Origin: Rhizobium deserti | GTDB taxonomy: Bacteria > Pseudomonadota > Alphaproteobacteria > Rhizobiales > Rhizobiaceae | Length of the DNA: 64,000 nt | NCBI RefSeq assembly: GCF_004358025.1 | Contig: NZ_SMTL01000001.1 | Location: forward strand, 806,001 to 870,000 | Reading direction: 5' to 3' | Shown here: positions 17,268 through 27,390 of the stretch, piece by piece | Layout: every line of letters starts with the position of its first letter | Position numbering within the stretch: position 1 is the first letter of the stretch | Position numbers and translations under genes: made by a program | The notes under the pieces: model-generated | The model's database searches: none | What the model was told of the DNA's origin: nothing | Seen by the model: the letters and a program-made list of their open reading frames with translations, nothing else

Positions 17268-18170
17268 ATGGCCCGCAATACTCTGCCTTCCATTACTGCC
17301 GGTGAAGCCGGCCTCAATCGTTATCTCGACGAGATCCGCAAATTCCCGATGCTTGAGCCGCAGCAGGAATACATGCTCGCTAAGCGCTATGCAGAGCATG
17401 GCGACCGTGATGCAGCCCATAAGCTGGTGACAAGCCATCTGCGTCTCGTGGCAAAGATCGCCATGGGCTACCGCGGTTACGGCCTGCCGATTGGTGAAGT
17501 CGTGTCCGAAGGCAATGTCGGCCTGATGCAGGCGGTCAAGAAATTCGACCCGGAACGCGGCTTCCGGCTGGCGACCTATGCCATGTGGTGGATCAAGGCC
17601 TCGATCCAGGAATATATCCTGCGGTCCTGGTCGCTCGTGAAGATGGGCACGACCGCCAATCAGAAGCGGCTGTTCTTCAACCTGCGTCGCCTCAAGGGCA
17701 AGATCCAGGCCATCGAGGAAGGCGATCTGAAGCCCCATCAGGTGACCGAGATCGCAACCAAGCTGAATGTCAGCGAGGAAGAAGTCATCTCCATGAACCG
17801 TCGCCTGTCCGGCGATGCTTCGCTCAACGCGCCGATCCGCGCGGCCGAAGGCGAAGCCGGCCAGTGGCAGGATTGGCTGGTCGACGATCATGAAACCCAG
17901 GAAGCGGTCCTGATCGAGCAGGACGAACTGGAAACGCGTCGTTCCATGCTGAAAAGGGCGATGAGCGTGCTGAACGACCGCGAGCGGCGGATCTTCGAAG
18001 CACGCCGTCTTGCCGAAGATCCGGTAACCCTGGAAGAACTGTCGTCGGAATTCGACATCAGCCGCGAACGCGTGCGCCAGATCGAGGTTCGGGCTTTCGA
18101 AAAGGTGCAGGAAGCCGTGCAGAAGGAAGCCCTTGCTCAGGCAAAGGCCCTGCGCGTCGTCGACGCCTAG
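17268..18170 (+). CDS. rpoH: RpoH heat-shock sigma factor (sigma-32)
   Basis: The 300-aa product has region 2 (HLRLVAKIAMGYRGYGLP, DLIQEGN-like SEGNVGLMQAVKKF, YAMWWIKASIQEYILRSWS). The RpoH box distinctive of heat-shock sigmas follows (NQKRLFFNLRRLK), then region 4.2 (SRERVRQIEVRAFEK). It directs RNA polymerase to heat-shock and stress promoters. Rhizobia often have two copies; this resembles the main RpoH1. The 247-base spacer before it contains a CTTGAA (17127-17132) that could be part of a sigma-32 -35 element, but no convincing -10 follows. Confidence 0.96.
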   Translation: MARNTLPSITAGEAGLNRYLDEIRKFPMLEPQQEYMLAKRYAEHGDRDAAHKLVTSHLRLVAKIAMGYRGYGLPIGEVVSEGNVGLMQAVKKFDPERGFRLATYAMWWIKASIQEYILRSWSLVKMGTTANQKRLFFNLRRLKGKIQAIEEGDLKPHQVTEIATKLNVSEEEVISMNRRLSGDASLNAPIRAAEGEAGQWQDWLVDDHETQEAVLIEQDELETRRSMLKRAMSVLNDRERRIFEARRLAEDPVTLEELSSEFDISRERVRQIEVRAFEKVQEAVQKEALAQAKALRVVDA

Positions 18171-18199
18171 TAACCCAGCTATCTGCATTCTCGATATTG

Positions 18200-18240
18200 A
18201 AAGCCCGCGAGCCAGAAAAACGGCCGCGGGCTTTCTTCTT
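18200..18240 (+). terminator. Terminator of rpoH
   Basis: A 10-bp stem (AAAGCCCGCG at 18200-18209 with CGCGGGCTTT at 18225-18234) followed by a pyrimidine/T-rich tail. It lies just before the convergent PepSY gene. Confidence 0.8.
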
Positions 18241-18246
18241 TTGTGG

Positions 18247-19662
18247 CTATTCGGCCGGCGTCGCTATTCTCTTTGTTCGATCTTCTTTCCTGTCTGCCAT
18301 CCGCCAGCGCAGGATGTCGACCAACAGGAAGGCCAGGAGGCTCGCGCCCAAAACAGGCAATGCATAGCCGAAGGCGAGCGCGAGGATCACTGTCACGACC
18401 TTTGCTCGAAGGGACAGATAGGACCATGCCCGCGTCAGCGTTTGCGGCATGGCGCCGGGTGCCGGGCGGCGCAGCCACCAGATGCGATAGCCATAACCGA
18501 TCATAACCATCAGGGCACATCCAAGCAGAGCCATGACCACTTGGTTGACCAGGCCGAACAGGATGCCCATGTGGGCATCGATCCCCCAACGAATGAGTTT
18601 GGAAACGAACGGGAAACTCGCAAAGTCGGCACGGCTGACAATCGTCATGCTTTGCGGATCGACGGCGATCGTATCCACCTGCGTCGGCCATTGCCGGTCG
18701 TATTCGCGCACCATCCAAGCCTGTCCGGCCGACCGGGGAGGACGTATCTCGATCATCGCCGAATCGATGCCGCCGGTCCGCGCCACCCGGAGCACCTGAT
18801 CTGCCTGCGCAGCAAGCTCAGTCTCGGAAGCCAAAGGCGCTGGCATGGGCATAGGCATGGCCATGCCGGCGTGACCCTGATGCTCGGCATGCTCACCCTC
18901 GGGCTGCGCCATGCCGTCCCCGAGTGCCAGCGACACGGAAGGTGTGATCCAACCGACCTGCGTCCGGAAACTGTCTATGTGATCGCCGGCCCAACGGGAC
19001 CATGTCAGCCCGGTGGCAGACAGGAACAGCAGGCCGAGTGAGATCCACAGCCCGGTGAGGCTGTGGATCCCTCGGGCAGAACTACCCTTCCCTGCCGTCT
19101 TCGGCAGGCGGCGCCGCCAGAACCACAGGCACAGGCCGCCCAGAACCGCCACCCACAGCCAGGATGCTGCAAGCTCGCTGTAATGCCGCCCGAAATCTCC
19201 GAGCAGGAGATTGCGATGCAGATAATCGATTGTGGTGCGCAAAGGGAGAATGCCGCTTGTTCCATAGACGATGAGGTCACCCTGGACACGAAGCGATGCA
19301 GGATCGACAAAGATCGCCCGGCTTTCGGAATCGCCAAGGCCCGCCTGCGTGAACATGACCTGCGTCGTCAACCCCTCGGTGGGCGCTGGGCGTACGGCAA
19401 AGAATTTAGGCCCCCCGCCAATCGCAGCACGGGCTGCCGAAATCTGCGCCTCGAGCGGCTGCGCCGGCCCTTGGGTTTGTGCCACAAGCTGATCACGATA
19501 AACCAGGCTTTCGATTTGCGGCGTAAGGACATAAAGCGTGCCGGTCAGAGCCGCCACGAAAATGAACGGGGCGACGAAAAGCCCGACATAGAAATGCAAG
19601 CGGGTGACGAAGGCCCTAATAGCTGAAGCCGATGTCGCGGCGGAGGAAAGGTCAGCGGCCAA
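18247..19662 (-). CDS. PepSY-associated transmembrane protein with His/Met-rich loop
   Basis: The 471-aa protein begins with a TTG start behind a strong GGGAGGGTG. Four or more membrane helices are visible (FYVGLFVAPFIFVAALTGTLY near residue 25, WLWVAVLGGLCLWFW, GLWISLGLLFLSATGLTW, LVNQVVMALLGCALMVMIGYGY), with a large periplasmic loop between the first two. This is the PepSY-TM layout of iron/copper-linked reductases such as PiuB-like proteins. The loop near residues 258-275 reads EHAEHQGHAGMAMPMPMP, a likely copper- or silver-type metal-binding stretch. The upstream small gene encodes a Cys/His exported protein, so the pair may handle a metal. The function remains inferred. Confidence 0.82.
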   Translation of the reverse strand: MAADLSSAATSASAIRAFVTRLHFYVGLFVAPFIFVAALTGTLYVLTPQIESLVYRDQLVAQTQGPAQPLEAQISAARAAIGGGPKFFAVRPAPTEGLTTQVMFTQAGLGDSESRAIFVDPASLRVQGDLIVYGTSGILPLRTTIDYLHRNLLLGDFGRHYSELAASWLWVAVLGGLCLWFWRRRLPKTAGKGSSARGIHSLTGLWISLGLLFLSATGLTWSRWAGDHIDSFRTQVGWITPSVSLALGDGMAQPEGEHAEHQGHAGMAMPMPMPAPLASETELAAQADQVLRVARTGGIDSAMIEIRPPRSAGQAWMVREYDRQWPTQVDTIAVDPQSMTIVSRADFASFPFVSKLIRWGIDAHMGILFGLVNQVVMALLGCALMVMIGYGYRIWWLRRPAPGAMPQTLTRAWSYLSLRAKVVTVILALAFGYALPVLGASLLAFLLVDILRWRMADRKEDRTKRIATPAE

Positions 19663-19815
19663 GGCACCCTCCCGCGCGAAGAGTGAAGCAAGCTTTGTGG
19701 AAGAGCGGAGCTGGCGGCATGGTGGCAGCCGGCGCCAGCGCGAAGGTGCGGAAAGAATACATGAGAATCTCCAGTAGACGACAGGACGGCCAATGGTCGT
19801 CCATGGACGGTCACA

Positions 19816-20208
19816 TCAAACTGGAAGAACAGGCGGCGCTCGCGGCCTTCCGGCAAGACCGATCAATCGCGGTGAGAAATTGTCGTCGGTGGAGTGCCTG
19901 GTTATGTCTGGATTGGAGGCCGGCGCGGTCGCCAGGGAAGAACCGAGCGCGGGCAGGATCGTGGGAAGCGAAGATGCAAGCTGGCAGCCCGTCAGGCAGC
20001 AGTCGGAACTGTGCTTGTCGCCGGGCTGTTCAGCTGGCGCCACGGCTCCGTGGGAAGAACAGATGATTTCCCCGGCCGGACCGACGGAAGCCATGGCGGA
20101 CTGGGTATAGCCACCGAGCGCACCCTGAAGCAGCATCGTCAGGGCAAGGAGCACGGCAATCAAGCCGCCGCTCATGACATCGCCCGTGATCTGCCGGATT
20201 ATACGCAT
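19816..20208 (-). CDS. Small exported Cys/His protein (DUF2946-like)
   Basis: The 130-aa product starts at ATG 20206-20208 behind AAGG. An N-terminal hydrophobic helix (GGLIAVLLALTMLLQGALGG) looks like a signal peptide or anchor. The short mature part has IICSSHG and KHSSDCCLTGCQL, four clustered cysteines with histidines that could bind copper or zinc. DUF2946 proteins have this kind of layout and often sit next to metal or PepSY genes. It is upstream of the PepSY gene on the same strand with a 153-base spacer that holds no credible gene. The family match is by pattern only. Confidence 0.65.
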   Translation of the reverse strand: MRIIRQITGDVMSGGLIAVLLALTMLLQGALGGYTQSAMASVGPAGEIICSSHGAVAPAEQPGDKHSSDCCLTGCQLASSLPTILPALGSSLATAPASNPDITRHSTDDNFSPRLIGLAGRPRAPPVLPV

Positions 20209-20333
20209 GGCCTTCCATGCCCCACGACTGCCAAATGGTCAACGCGACATTTTCGTCGGATCAACAAGTGCTACGCTGCCATCACAGCGTCCAAGCAGCC
20301 GGCCTATCCGGTAGAGATGGGCTGGCTTGATTG

Positions 20334-22883
20334 TCATTGGCCGGTCGGCGTTCCGCCCATCTGGCCCCATTCGCGAATTGCTTCGGTGAATGCTTTCTCG
20401 CCTTCCGGCCCCTTCTGAAGGGTCAGCAGTGCGCGGCGGCCATTGCGATAGGCGACCGGAATGTCGATCCAGTTGCGGGTTCTCAGGAGCTCGAGATTGG
20501 TATTGCGGGCGTCCGGAAAATCGTTGAGCGCGATCATATGGAAATCGTCGGTGATCTTTGCAGGCACGGCCACGAGCGCGCTACCGCGATCCTGCTCCGT
20601 CTGCTTCATCGCAATCCGCTGCACGCTTTCGATCGCTCCGCCTTCGAAATCCGGAGGAACCGCGAAAACGATCTCGATCAGGTGGCTGGCCGGAAGTGAA
20701 GGATCACCGTTGCGCTTGAAGGTCATCAGCGCCGTCAGGCCACGTCCGGGAATAGTGATCCGACCCTGAACCACGGGCTCAGGCGGCGCACCATTGGCGC
20801 CCGGTTCGCGCTGCAGCGACCAGGAAACGCTTCCGTCGATCGCCGTCGGGGCAGTCTGGCCGATCCGCTCTTCATACAGGAACATCTTTTCGCCGGCGAG
20901 CGCCGGCGCATCGGCGGGAGTGGCGGCAGGTGCCGGAGGCGTACCTGCCGGTGCAGGCGATCCGGTAGCTGGAGCTGCGCCGGCATTGTCGGCGGCGGCC
21001 GGTGCGGCCGGCGCGGGATTGGCCGGCGGCGCATTCAGCTGTGCGACCGACTGGCCTTCGGCATTCTGTGCCAGGCCGCCCGTGCCGCCTGGTCCCTCGT
21101 CCACTTCATTGCCATCGGGCATGAGTCGTTGTGTGAACTTGGAATTTGCAGCGGAGCCATCAGCGGCCGGCGGTGTCGTGGCATTGGCCGCCTGGCTTGC
21201 TGCCGGGGCCTGAGCCGGCGGTGGCGTTTGAATCGACGGCTGAGCCGGGACTTGGCCCGGCGTCTGCGGTGTTGCGGCCGAACCCTGAGCCGGCAGCTGA
21301 GCCGCGGGAGCGTTCGGCTGTGCCGCAGGCGTCTGCTGGGCGGTCTGCGGTCCCGCGCCGTCCGACTGGAAGAGCCCATCGACCATGTCGTTCAAGGACG
21401 CGCGATTGAGCCACAGGGCATAGGCACCGCCGCCGAGCAGAAGCAGGCCGATAAGGCCAAGCACGATGCCCGCGTAGTTGCGCTTGCGCACCGGCGTCAC
21501 CCTGTAGGGCTTGGACGGCGGCGGCATGAAATCGTCGATATCGTCTTCGCGCAGGGAATTACCCGCACCGGAGGACTGGGCGGCGTCCTTGCTGTTATAG
21601 CCGATCAGATCCTCAAGATCGCTCCAGGGATCATTGTCGGCTTCCTTGGCCTGCTGCACCACCGTCTTCGGCTGGGGATCCACATAGTCAGCGAAAGGAT
21701 CGTCCGTCGCCTTGTTGGCGGCAGCCGGCGTGTCGAGATCCGGGAGCTCCGACACCGGGGGCATGCGCACCGCGTCCGCGGCAGCGTGTGTCTCATATTC
21801 GAAATGCGCGTCTATGCCTTCCGCGGACGGCCCACGGTCGATCGTTTCGACTGGACCGGCAGGCATCAGTTCGGGGACGTCGTCCCAGGCAGCCGCGACA
21901 TCCGCCTGTGCAGGCCGGGCCGGTTCTTCCCAGCCCCAGCTTTCGGGAGGCCGTTCCTGATCCAGCGGATGCGGCTGCTCTACAGGATGCGGTTCGGCAT
22001 GCCATTGCGGCTCGACCGCGGCCGGCTCATGCGCCACCGGTGCAGGGGCCTGCTCTTCGCGGGAAGGATAAGGAAAATCGTCCTCCAGCTCTGCAGACGG
22101 GACGGGCTCTGCGGCGTGCAGCGGTTCCTGATAGGCTTCAGTCTCGTGACGAACGGCCTCTTGATGAAAGACGTCCTGATGGACAGCCTCTTCATGGAAG
22201 ACTGGCGGCGCGACAGTTGCCGGCAGATGCTCTTCTTCATAAGGCACATCCGTCGCCGCATCGGCAGATGCATCGGTCTCCGGCCAGTCGCTGTAGACAG
22301 CGCTTAGCGGCTCGCTTTGCTGCATGGAAGCGGCATGATCGTCGCGCGGAAGCTCATCATAAACTGGCGGTTCGGGAGCAGCCTGCACAGGCTCAGGCGT
22401 AGCGGTGAATTCCTGAGGTTCAGAACGAAACTCAGGCTCAGCCGCCCAAGGCTCGGGTTCCGACTGCGCTTCGTAATGGGCTTCTGCTGCTGGCGCCGGT
22501 TCTTCTTGCGGCTCGTCCTGGAAATAGCGGCCACGATCTTCGGAGATTGGCGCCGGTTCCGGGGCGGCCTGATGATAGGCCGGAGCCGAGGTTTCTTGGG
22601 GAGCCTGAAGATCGGCGACATCAGCAGCGGGTATTGCCGCTGCTGCATAGGGCTCGTCGACCGGCGCCAGAGCTTCGCGATGCTCGGCCTCGACCTCGTT
22701 GATAGCTGCCTGCAGCTTGTCCATCTGCCGGCGAAGCATGTCTTCCGGCGGACGCGGCTTCATGTTCTCGAGCTGCCGCTGAACTGCGCCGCGAGCCTTT
22801 TCATATACTTTCGCGCGCGTCTCCGGCGTATTGGTCGCCAGACCGTCCACAGCACGGCGGATCACCGCTACAAAATCAGCCAT
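20334..22883 (-). CDS. Large Pro/Ala/Glu-rich single-pass membrane protein, unknown function
   Basis: The 849-aa product starts at ATG 22883. The N-terminal ~65 residues are a charged helix pair (FVAVIRRAVDGLATNTPETR, MLRRQMDKLQAAINEVEAEH). Residues ~70-440 are low-complexity and acidic (Glu/Pro/Ala/His). One transmembrane helix follows a basic stretch near residue 467 (YAGIVLGLIGLLLLGGGAYAL), then a ~150-residue Gln/Pro/Ala linker. A folded C-terminal domain from about 662 to 849 (GSVSWSLQREPG, HLIEIVFAVPPDFEGGAIES) would be periplasmic. I do not know a function. It lies 60 bases downstream of purA on the same strand. Confidence 0.82.
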   Translation of the reverse strand: MADFVAVIRRAVDGLATNTPETRAKVYEKARGAVQRQLENMKPRPPEDMLRRQMDKLQAAINEVEAEHREALAPVDEPYAAAAIPAADVADLQAPQETSAPAYHQAAPEPAPISEDRGRYFQDEPQEEPAPAAEAHYEAQSEPEPWAAEPEFRSEPQEFTATPEPVQAAPEPPVYDELPRDDHAASMQQSEPLSAVYSDWPETDASADAATDVPYEEEHLPATVAPPVFHEEAVHQDVFHQEAVRHETEAYQEPLHAAEPVPSAELEDDFPYPSREEQAPAPVAHEPAAVEPQWHAEPHPVEQPHPLDQERPPESWGWEEPARPAQADVAAAWDDVPELMPAGPVETIDRGPSAEGIDAHFEYETHAAADAVRMPPVSELPDLDTPAAANKATDDPFADYVDPQPKTVVQQAKEADNDPWSDLEDLIGYNSKDAAQSSGAGNSLREDDIDDFMPPPSKPYRVTPVRKRNYAGIVLGLIGLLLLGGGAYALWLNRASLNDMVDGLFQSDGAGPQTAQQTPAAQPNAPAAQLPAQGSAATPQTPGQVPAQPSIQTPPPAQAPAASQAANATTPPAADGSAANSKFTQRLMPDGNEVDEGPGGTGGLAQNAEGQSVAQLNAPPANPAPAAPAAADNAGAAPATGSPAPAGTPPAPAATPADAPALAGEKMFLYEERIGQTAPTAIDGSVSWSLQREPGANGAPPEPVVQGRITIPGRGLTALMTFKRNGDPSLPASHLIEIVFAVPPDFEGGAIESVQRIAMKQTEQDRGSALVAVPAKITDDFHMIALNDFPDARNTNLELLRTRNWIDIPVAYRNGRRALLTLQKGPEGEKAFTEAIREWGQMGGTPTGQ

Positions 22884-22943
22884 CAGCACTTTCTCATGGT
22901 CGCCAGCTCAGCACCGGCCGAATGGATTAATCAATTCCTGACA

Positions 22944-24266
<1,323 letters not shown>

Positions 24267-24498
24267 TCACGCCAATACGCGCCAGTCGGAAACCTCCAGC
24301 AGCGCGCCAATCCATCCCACACGATCCGACGCCAAAAGCTACAGGCCATGCAAACGGGCGCATCTATAAAGCCTTGAGGCAAGGAAAGCGACCGGTTTGT
24401 GACACGGGCGGGATTTTTGCGTGACAAATGACTTGAGGGCACGTTATTGCCCCAAACAACGCCCGGGCGAGATCGTCCAGCCGGCGCAGGAGAATGAT

Positions 24499-25401
24499 TT
24501 GCACAGGAAAGCCTACTTTTATCTCGTCATTGCAACATTGTGCTGGGGCGGCAATGCGGTGGCGGGCAAGCTGGCTGTCGGGCATGTAAGCCCCATGATG
24601 CTGACCTTCTGGCGCTGGTTTTTTGCTGTGACGATCATCTTCGCCATGTCAGTGCCCCAGCTCGTGCGCGACTGGCCGATTGCCCGCAAGCACCTGCCGA
24701 TGCTGCTTTTCTATGGCGTCGTCGGCTATACGACCTTTAACGCGGTTCTGTATTCGGCGCTGAAATACACGACGGCCATCAATGTGACGATTGAACAGGC
24801 GGCCATCCCGATGCTGATCTTCTTCATCAACTTCGTGCTCTTCCGGCTGAAAGTGTCGCTGGCACAGATCGGCGGCTTTTCGCTGACCTTGGTCGGCGTC
24901 GCCCTGACCGCCTCACATGGAAACCTCACCTCACTTCTCGAGCTGACGCTCAATTTCGGCGACGCCTTGATGATCATCGCCCTGGTGGCCTATGCCGTCT
25001 ATACGGTTGCCCTGCGCTGGAAGCCGGTGATCAACTGGCGAAGCCTGATGGCTTTGCCCGCCCTGTTCGCACTGCTGACGACGGTGCCGCTGGTGGCCTG
25101 GGAGGTGTCGAACGGCACGGCGATCTGGCCCGACCGGCAAGGCTGGATGATTGCCGCCTATACCGGCGTATTCGCCTCACTGGTGGCCCAGATCCTGTTC
25201 ATCTTCGGCGTCGAAGGCATTGGCGCCAACCGAGCGGGCCTCTTCATCAATCTCGTTCCCGTCTTCGGTACCCTGTTGTCGGTTGCCATTATTGGCGAGG
25301 ATCTGCAGCTCTTCCACATCCTGGCCCTGGTCCTGGCGCTCGGGGGGATTGCGATTGCGGAATGGGGAAAGCCACCTGCTGCCGAAAGCCAGACTGGCTG
25401 A
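24499..25401 (+). CDS. EamA/DMT-family transporter
   Basis: About 300 aa and ten membrane helices in two EamA repeats (YFYLVIATLCWGGNAVAGKLAV at the start; GGFSLTLVGVALTASHG; a second repeat from about residue 155). The only well-placed ribosome-binding site (GCAGGAGAATGA) points to a TTG start at 24499. A GTG at 24421 in the same frame would add 26 polar residues. Such transporters export amino acids or other metabolites; the substrate is unknown. It is divergent from purA across about 260 bases. Confidence 0.82.
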   Translation: MHRKAYFYLVIATLCWGGNAVAGKLAVGHVSPMMLTFWRWFFAVTIIFAMSVPQLVRDWPIARKHLPMLLFYGVVGYTTFNAVLYSALKYTTAINVTIEQAAIPMLIFFINFVLFRLKVSLAQIGGFSLTLVGVALTASHGNLTSLLELTLNFGDALMIIALVAYAVYTVALRWKPVINWRSLMALPALFALLTTVPLVAWEVSNGTAIWPDRQGWMIAAYTGVFASLVAQILFIFGVEGIGANRAGLFINLVPVFGTLLSVAIIGEDLQLFHILALVLALGGIAIAEWGKPPAAESQTG

Positions 25402-25503
25402 TCCATGGCTGACCAAGCGGTCGTCGTTTGCTTGTAGCTCAGACGCTTGCCTTGTCGCCAATTTCTTTGCAGAAGGACGGATATCGAACACAGGGGAACA
25501 GAG

Positions 25504-26697
25504 ATGGCTGCAGAAAGATCCGTGTCGGCCAGATTGCTCCGGCCGCTTCAGCCGCGCGACCCCAATGAACATCACCGCGCCGCAACGCCGCTGGAACTTC
25601 TCTTCGACCTTGTCTCGGTGATCGCCATCGCTTCGGCAGCATCAGGGCTGCACCACGCCATCGCGGAAGCCCATGCGGTGCAGGGGATCATCACCTTCAT
25701 CATGGCCTTCTTCGCCATCTGGTGGGCCTGGATGAATTTCACCTGGTATTCTTCGGCCTATGACAATGACGATCTTGTCTACCGCCTCTTGACCATGGTC
25801 ATCATGGCTGGTTCGCTGACAATTGCCGCCGGTATCCCGCTTCTTTATGCGGCGGCTCCGGATTTTACCATGGTCACCATCGGCTATGTGATCATGCGGT
25901 CTGCGATGATCGTGCTCTGGCTGCGGGCAGCCGTCTATGACCGGGCACGACGCAAAACCGCCATGGCCTATGCGATCGGTATCTTCCTCGTCCAGATCTA
26001 CTGGCTCTTCTTCCTTCTCGTCCAGCCCGTGTCCTCCAGCCTCGGTTACGGCCTTTGGCTCGTCGCCGTGCTGCTCGAACTTGCCGTGCCGGCAGTGGCC
26101 GAACCCTTGAACGGCTATACGCCCTGGCACCGCCACCACATCGTCGAGCGATATGGCCTGCTGACGCTCATCGTGCTCGGCGAAACGCTTCTGTCCGGTT
26201 CGATGGCGCTACGCCAATCGGCCGACCATTTCGACCTCATGCTGGTGCGGACGGCCCTCTCCGCCCTCGTCATCGTCTTTTCGCTCTGGTGGGCCTATTT
26301 CACCCGCGACGAACATCTGGGCCGCCACGGCCTGAAGCACACCTTGCTCTGGGGTTATGGGCATTTCCTGATTTTCACCTCCGGTGCGGCCGTCGGTGCG
26401 GGGTTCGGCGTTTATGTCGACATCGCCACCCACCATGCAAATCTTCCGTTTCTGGCGGGCGACTATGCGGTGGCCATTCCGGTGGCACTCTATTTCGCCA
26501 GCCTCTGGTTCGTCCGGGACCGCTTCACCTGCACTGGTCCGGCCCGTTACATGCTCCTGCTCTTCGGGCTTGTCGGGCTTGCTGTGCCCGCCATGGGATT
26601 CGGGCTAGAGGCCATTGCAGCTACCACGACGCTCGCCGTCATCGTTCGCAACTGGCTGGTTTCCAGGCAGACGCTCTCGCCAATCGCGGCTCGTTAA
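25504..26697 (+). CDS. LtrA-family (low temperature requirement) membrane protein
   Basis: The 397-aa product starts at ATG 25504 after GGGGAACAGAG. It has the LtrA signature ATPLELLFDLVSVIAIASAA near the N-terminus, then about ten to eleven hydrophobic helices and the conserved HIVERYGLLTLIVLGETLL motif mid-protein. LtrA was named from cold-sensitive Listeria mutants; its biochemical role is not established. It follows the EamA gene by about 100 bases on the same strand. Confidence 0.85.
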   Translation: MAAERSVSARLLRPLQPRDPNEHHRAATPLELLFDLVSVIAIASAASGLHHAIAEAHAVQGIITFIMAFFAIWWAWMNFTWYSSAYDNDDLVYRLLTMVIMAGSLTIAAGIPLLYAAAPDFTMVTIGYVIMRSAMIVLWLRAAVYDRARRKTAMAYAIGIFLVQIYWLFFLLVQPVSSSLGYGLWLVAVLLELAVPAVAEPLNGYTPWHRHHIVERYGLLTLIVLGETLLSGSMALRQSADHFDLMLVRTALSALVIVFSLWWAYFTRDEHLGRHGLKHTLLWGYGHFLIFTSGAAVGAGFGVYVDIATHHANLPFLAGDYAVAIPVALYFASLWFVRDRFTCTGPARYMLLLFGLVGLAVPAMGFGLEAIAATTTLAVIVRNWLVSRQTLSPIAAR

Positions 26698-26750
26698 ACT
26701 TTTCGTTAATTTTTAGCGATACGATCTTTCGCAAACCGAGAGATCGAGCG

Positions 26751-27326
26751 ATGCGTAATGCGTTCTTCATCGCCCTTCTGGCGCTATCACTGTCTGCCTG
26801 CGCTTCCGCGCCGAGCCGGATCAATGATGCATGCGCGATTTTCGACCAGCGCGACGGGCTGTTCAACAACTGGGCCCGCGATGCCAAGTCGGCATCTCGC
26901 GAATATGGCGTGCCGGTCCCCATTCTGATGGCTACGATCTACGTGGAGTCCGGCTTCCGGGCAAAGGCAAGACCACCCCGCAAATATGTGCTCGGCATCA
27001 TCCCCTGGGGCCGCGTTTCCTCCGCCTATGGCTATGCACAGGCGCTTGACGGGACATGGCTTTCTTACAAGAAGGACACCGGGCGCTGGGGCGCAAGCCG
27101 CACGGATTTCGGCGATGCCATCCGCTTCGTCGCCTGGTATCACAACCAAAGCCACCTGAAGAACGGCATTTCCCTGAACGACAGCTATAACCTGTACCTT
27201 GCCTATTATACCGGCCAAGCAGGCTATGCGCGCGGCGAATTCGGCAGCGGCGTTAAGCGAACGGCGCAGAAGTCGGCCGGCATGGCCCAGCGCTACGAGG
27301 CTCAGTTGAGAGGCTGCGGCTACTGA
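26751..27326 (+). CDS. Lytic-transglycosylase-like (SLT/lysozyme-fold) lipoprotein
   Basis: The 191-aa product has a lipoprotein signal peptide with lipobox LSAC and lipidated C17. The mature protein has the SLT-type core YGVPVPILMATIYVESGFR, where E66 fits the catalytic glutamate, then SSAYGYAQALDGTW and the tail YLAYYTGQAGYARG. It probably cleaves or trims peptidoglycan at the outer membrane. The upstream 53 bases carry TTAA-N8-TTAA (26694-26709), one base too wide for a CtrA box. Confidence 0.83.
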   Translation: MRNAFFIALLALSLSACASAPSRINDACAIFDQRDGLFNNWARDAKSASREYGVPVPILMATIYVESGFRAKARPPRKYVLGIIPWGRVSSAYGYAQALDGTWLSYKKDTGRWGASRTDFGDAIRFVAWYHNQSHLKNGISLNDSYNLYLAYYTGQAGYARGEFGSGVKRTAQKSAGMAQRYEAQLRGCGY

Positions 27327-27390
27327 TCCGAGAACCTGCGGCCGCAGTCACGCCTGTCATTGCCTTTCTCCAAGCATTGTTTCTGACCGA

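Noticed and set aside
21129..22307. A 392-codon Arg-rich plus-strand frame in the 849-aa gene
   Set aside because: The sense frame has a clear membrane helix and a folded end; the antisense frame is Arg/Gly-rich with no signature.
26694..26709. TTAA-N8-TTAA before the SLT lipoprotein as a CtrA box
   Set aside because: The spacing is 8 rather than 7, which places the half-sites on different helix faces.
27340..27346. CTGCGGCCGCAG palindrome after the SLT lipoprotein as an operator or terminator
   Set aside because: It is a short GC palindrome with no T run and no gene start nearby; likely chance or a weak stop.
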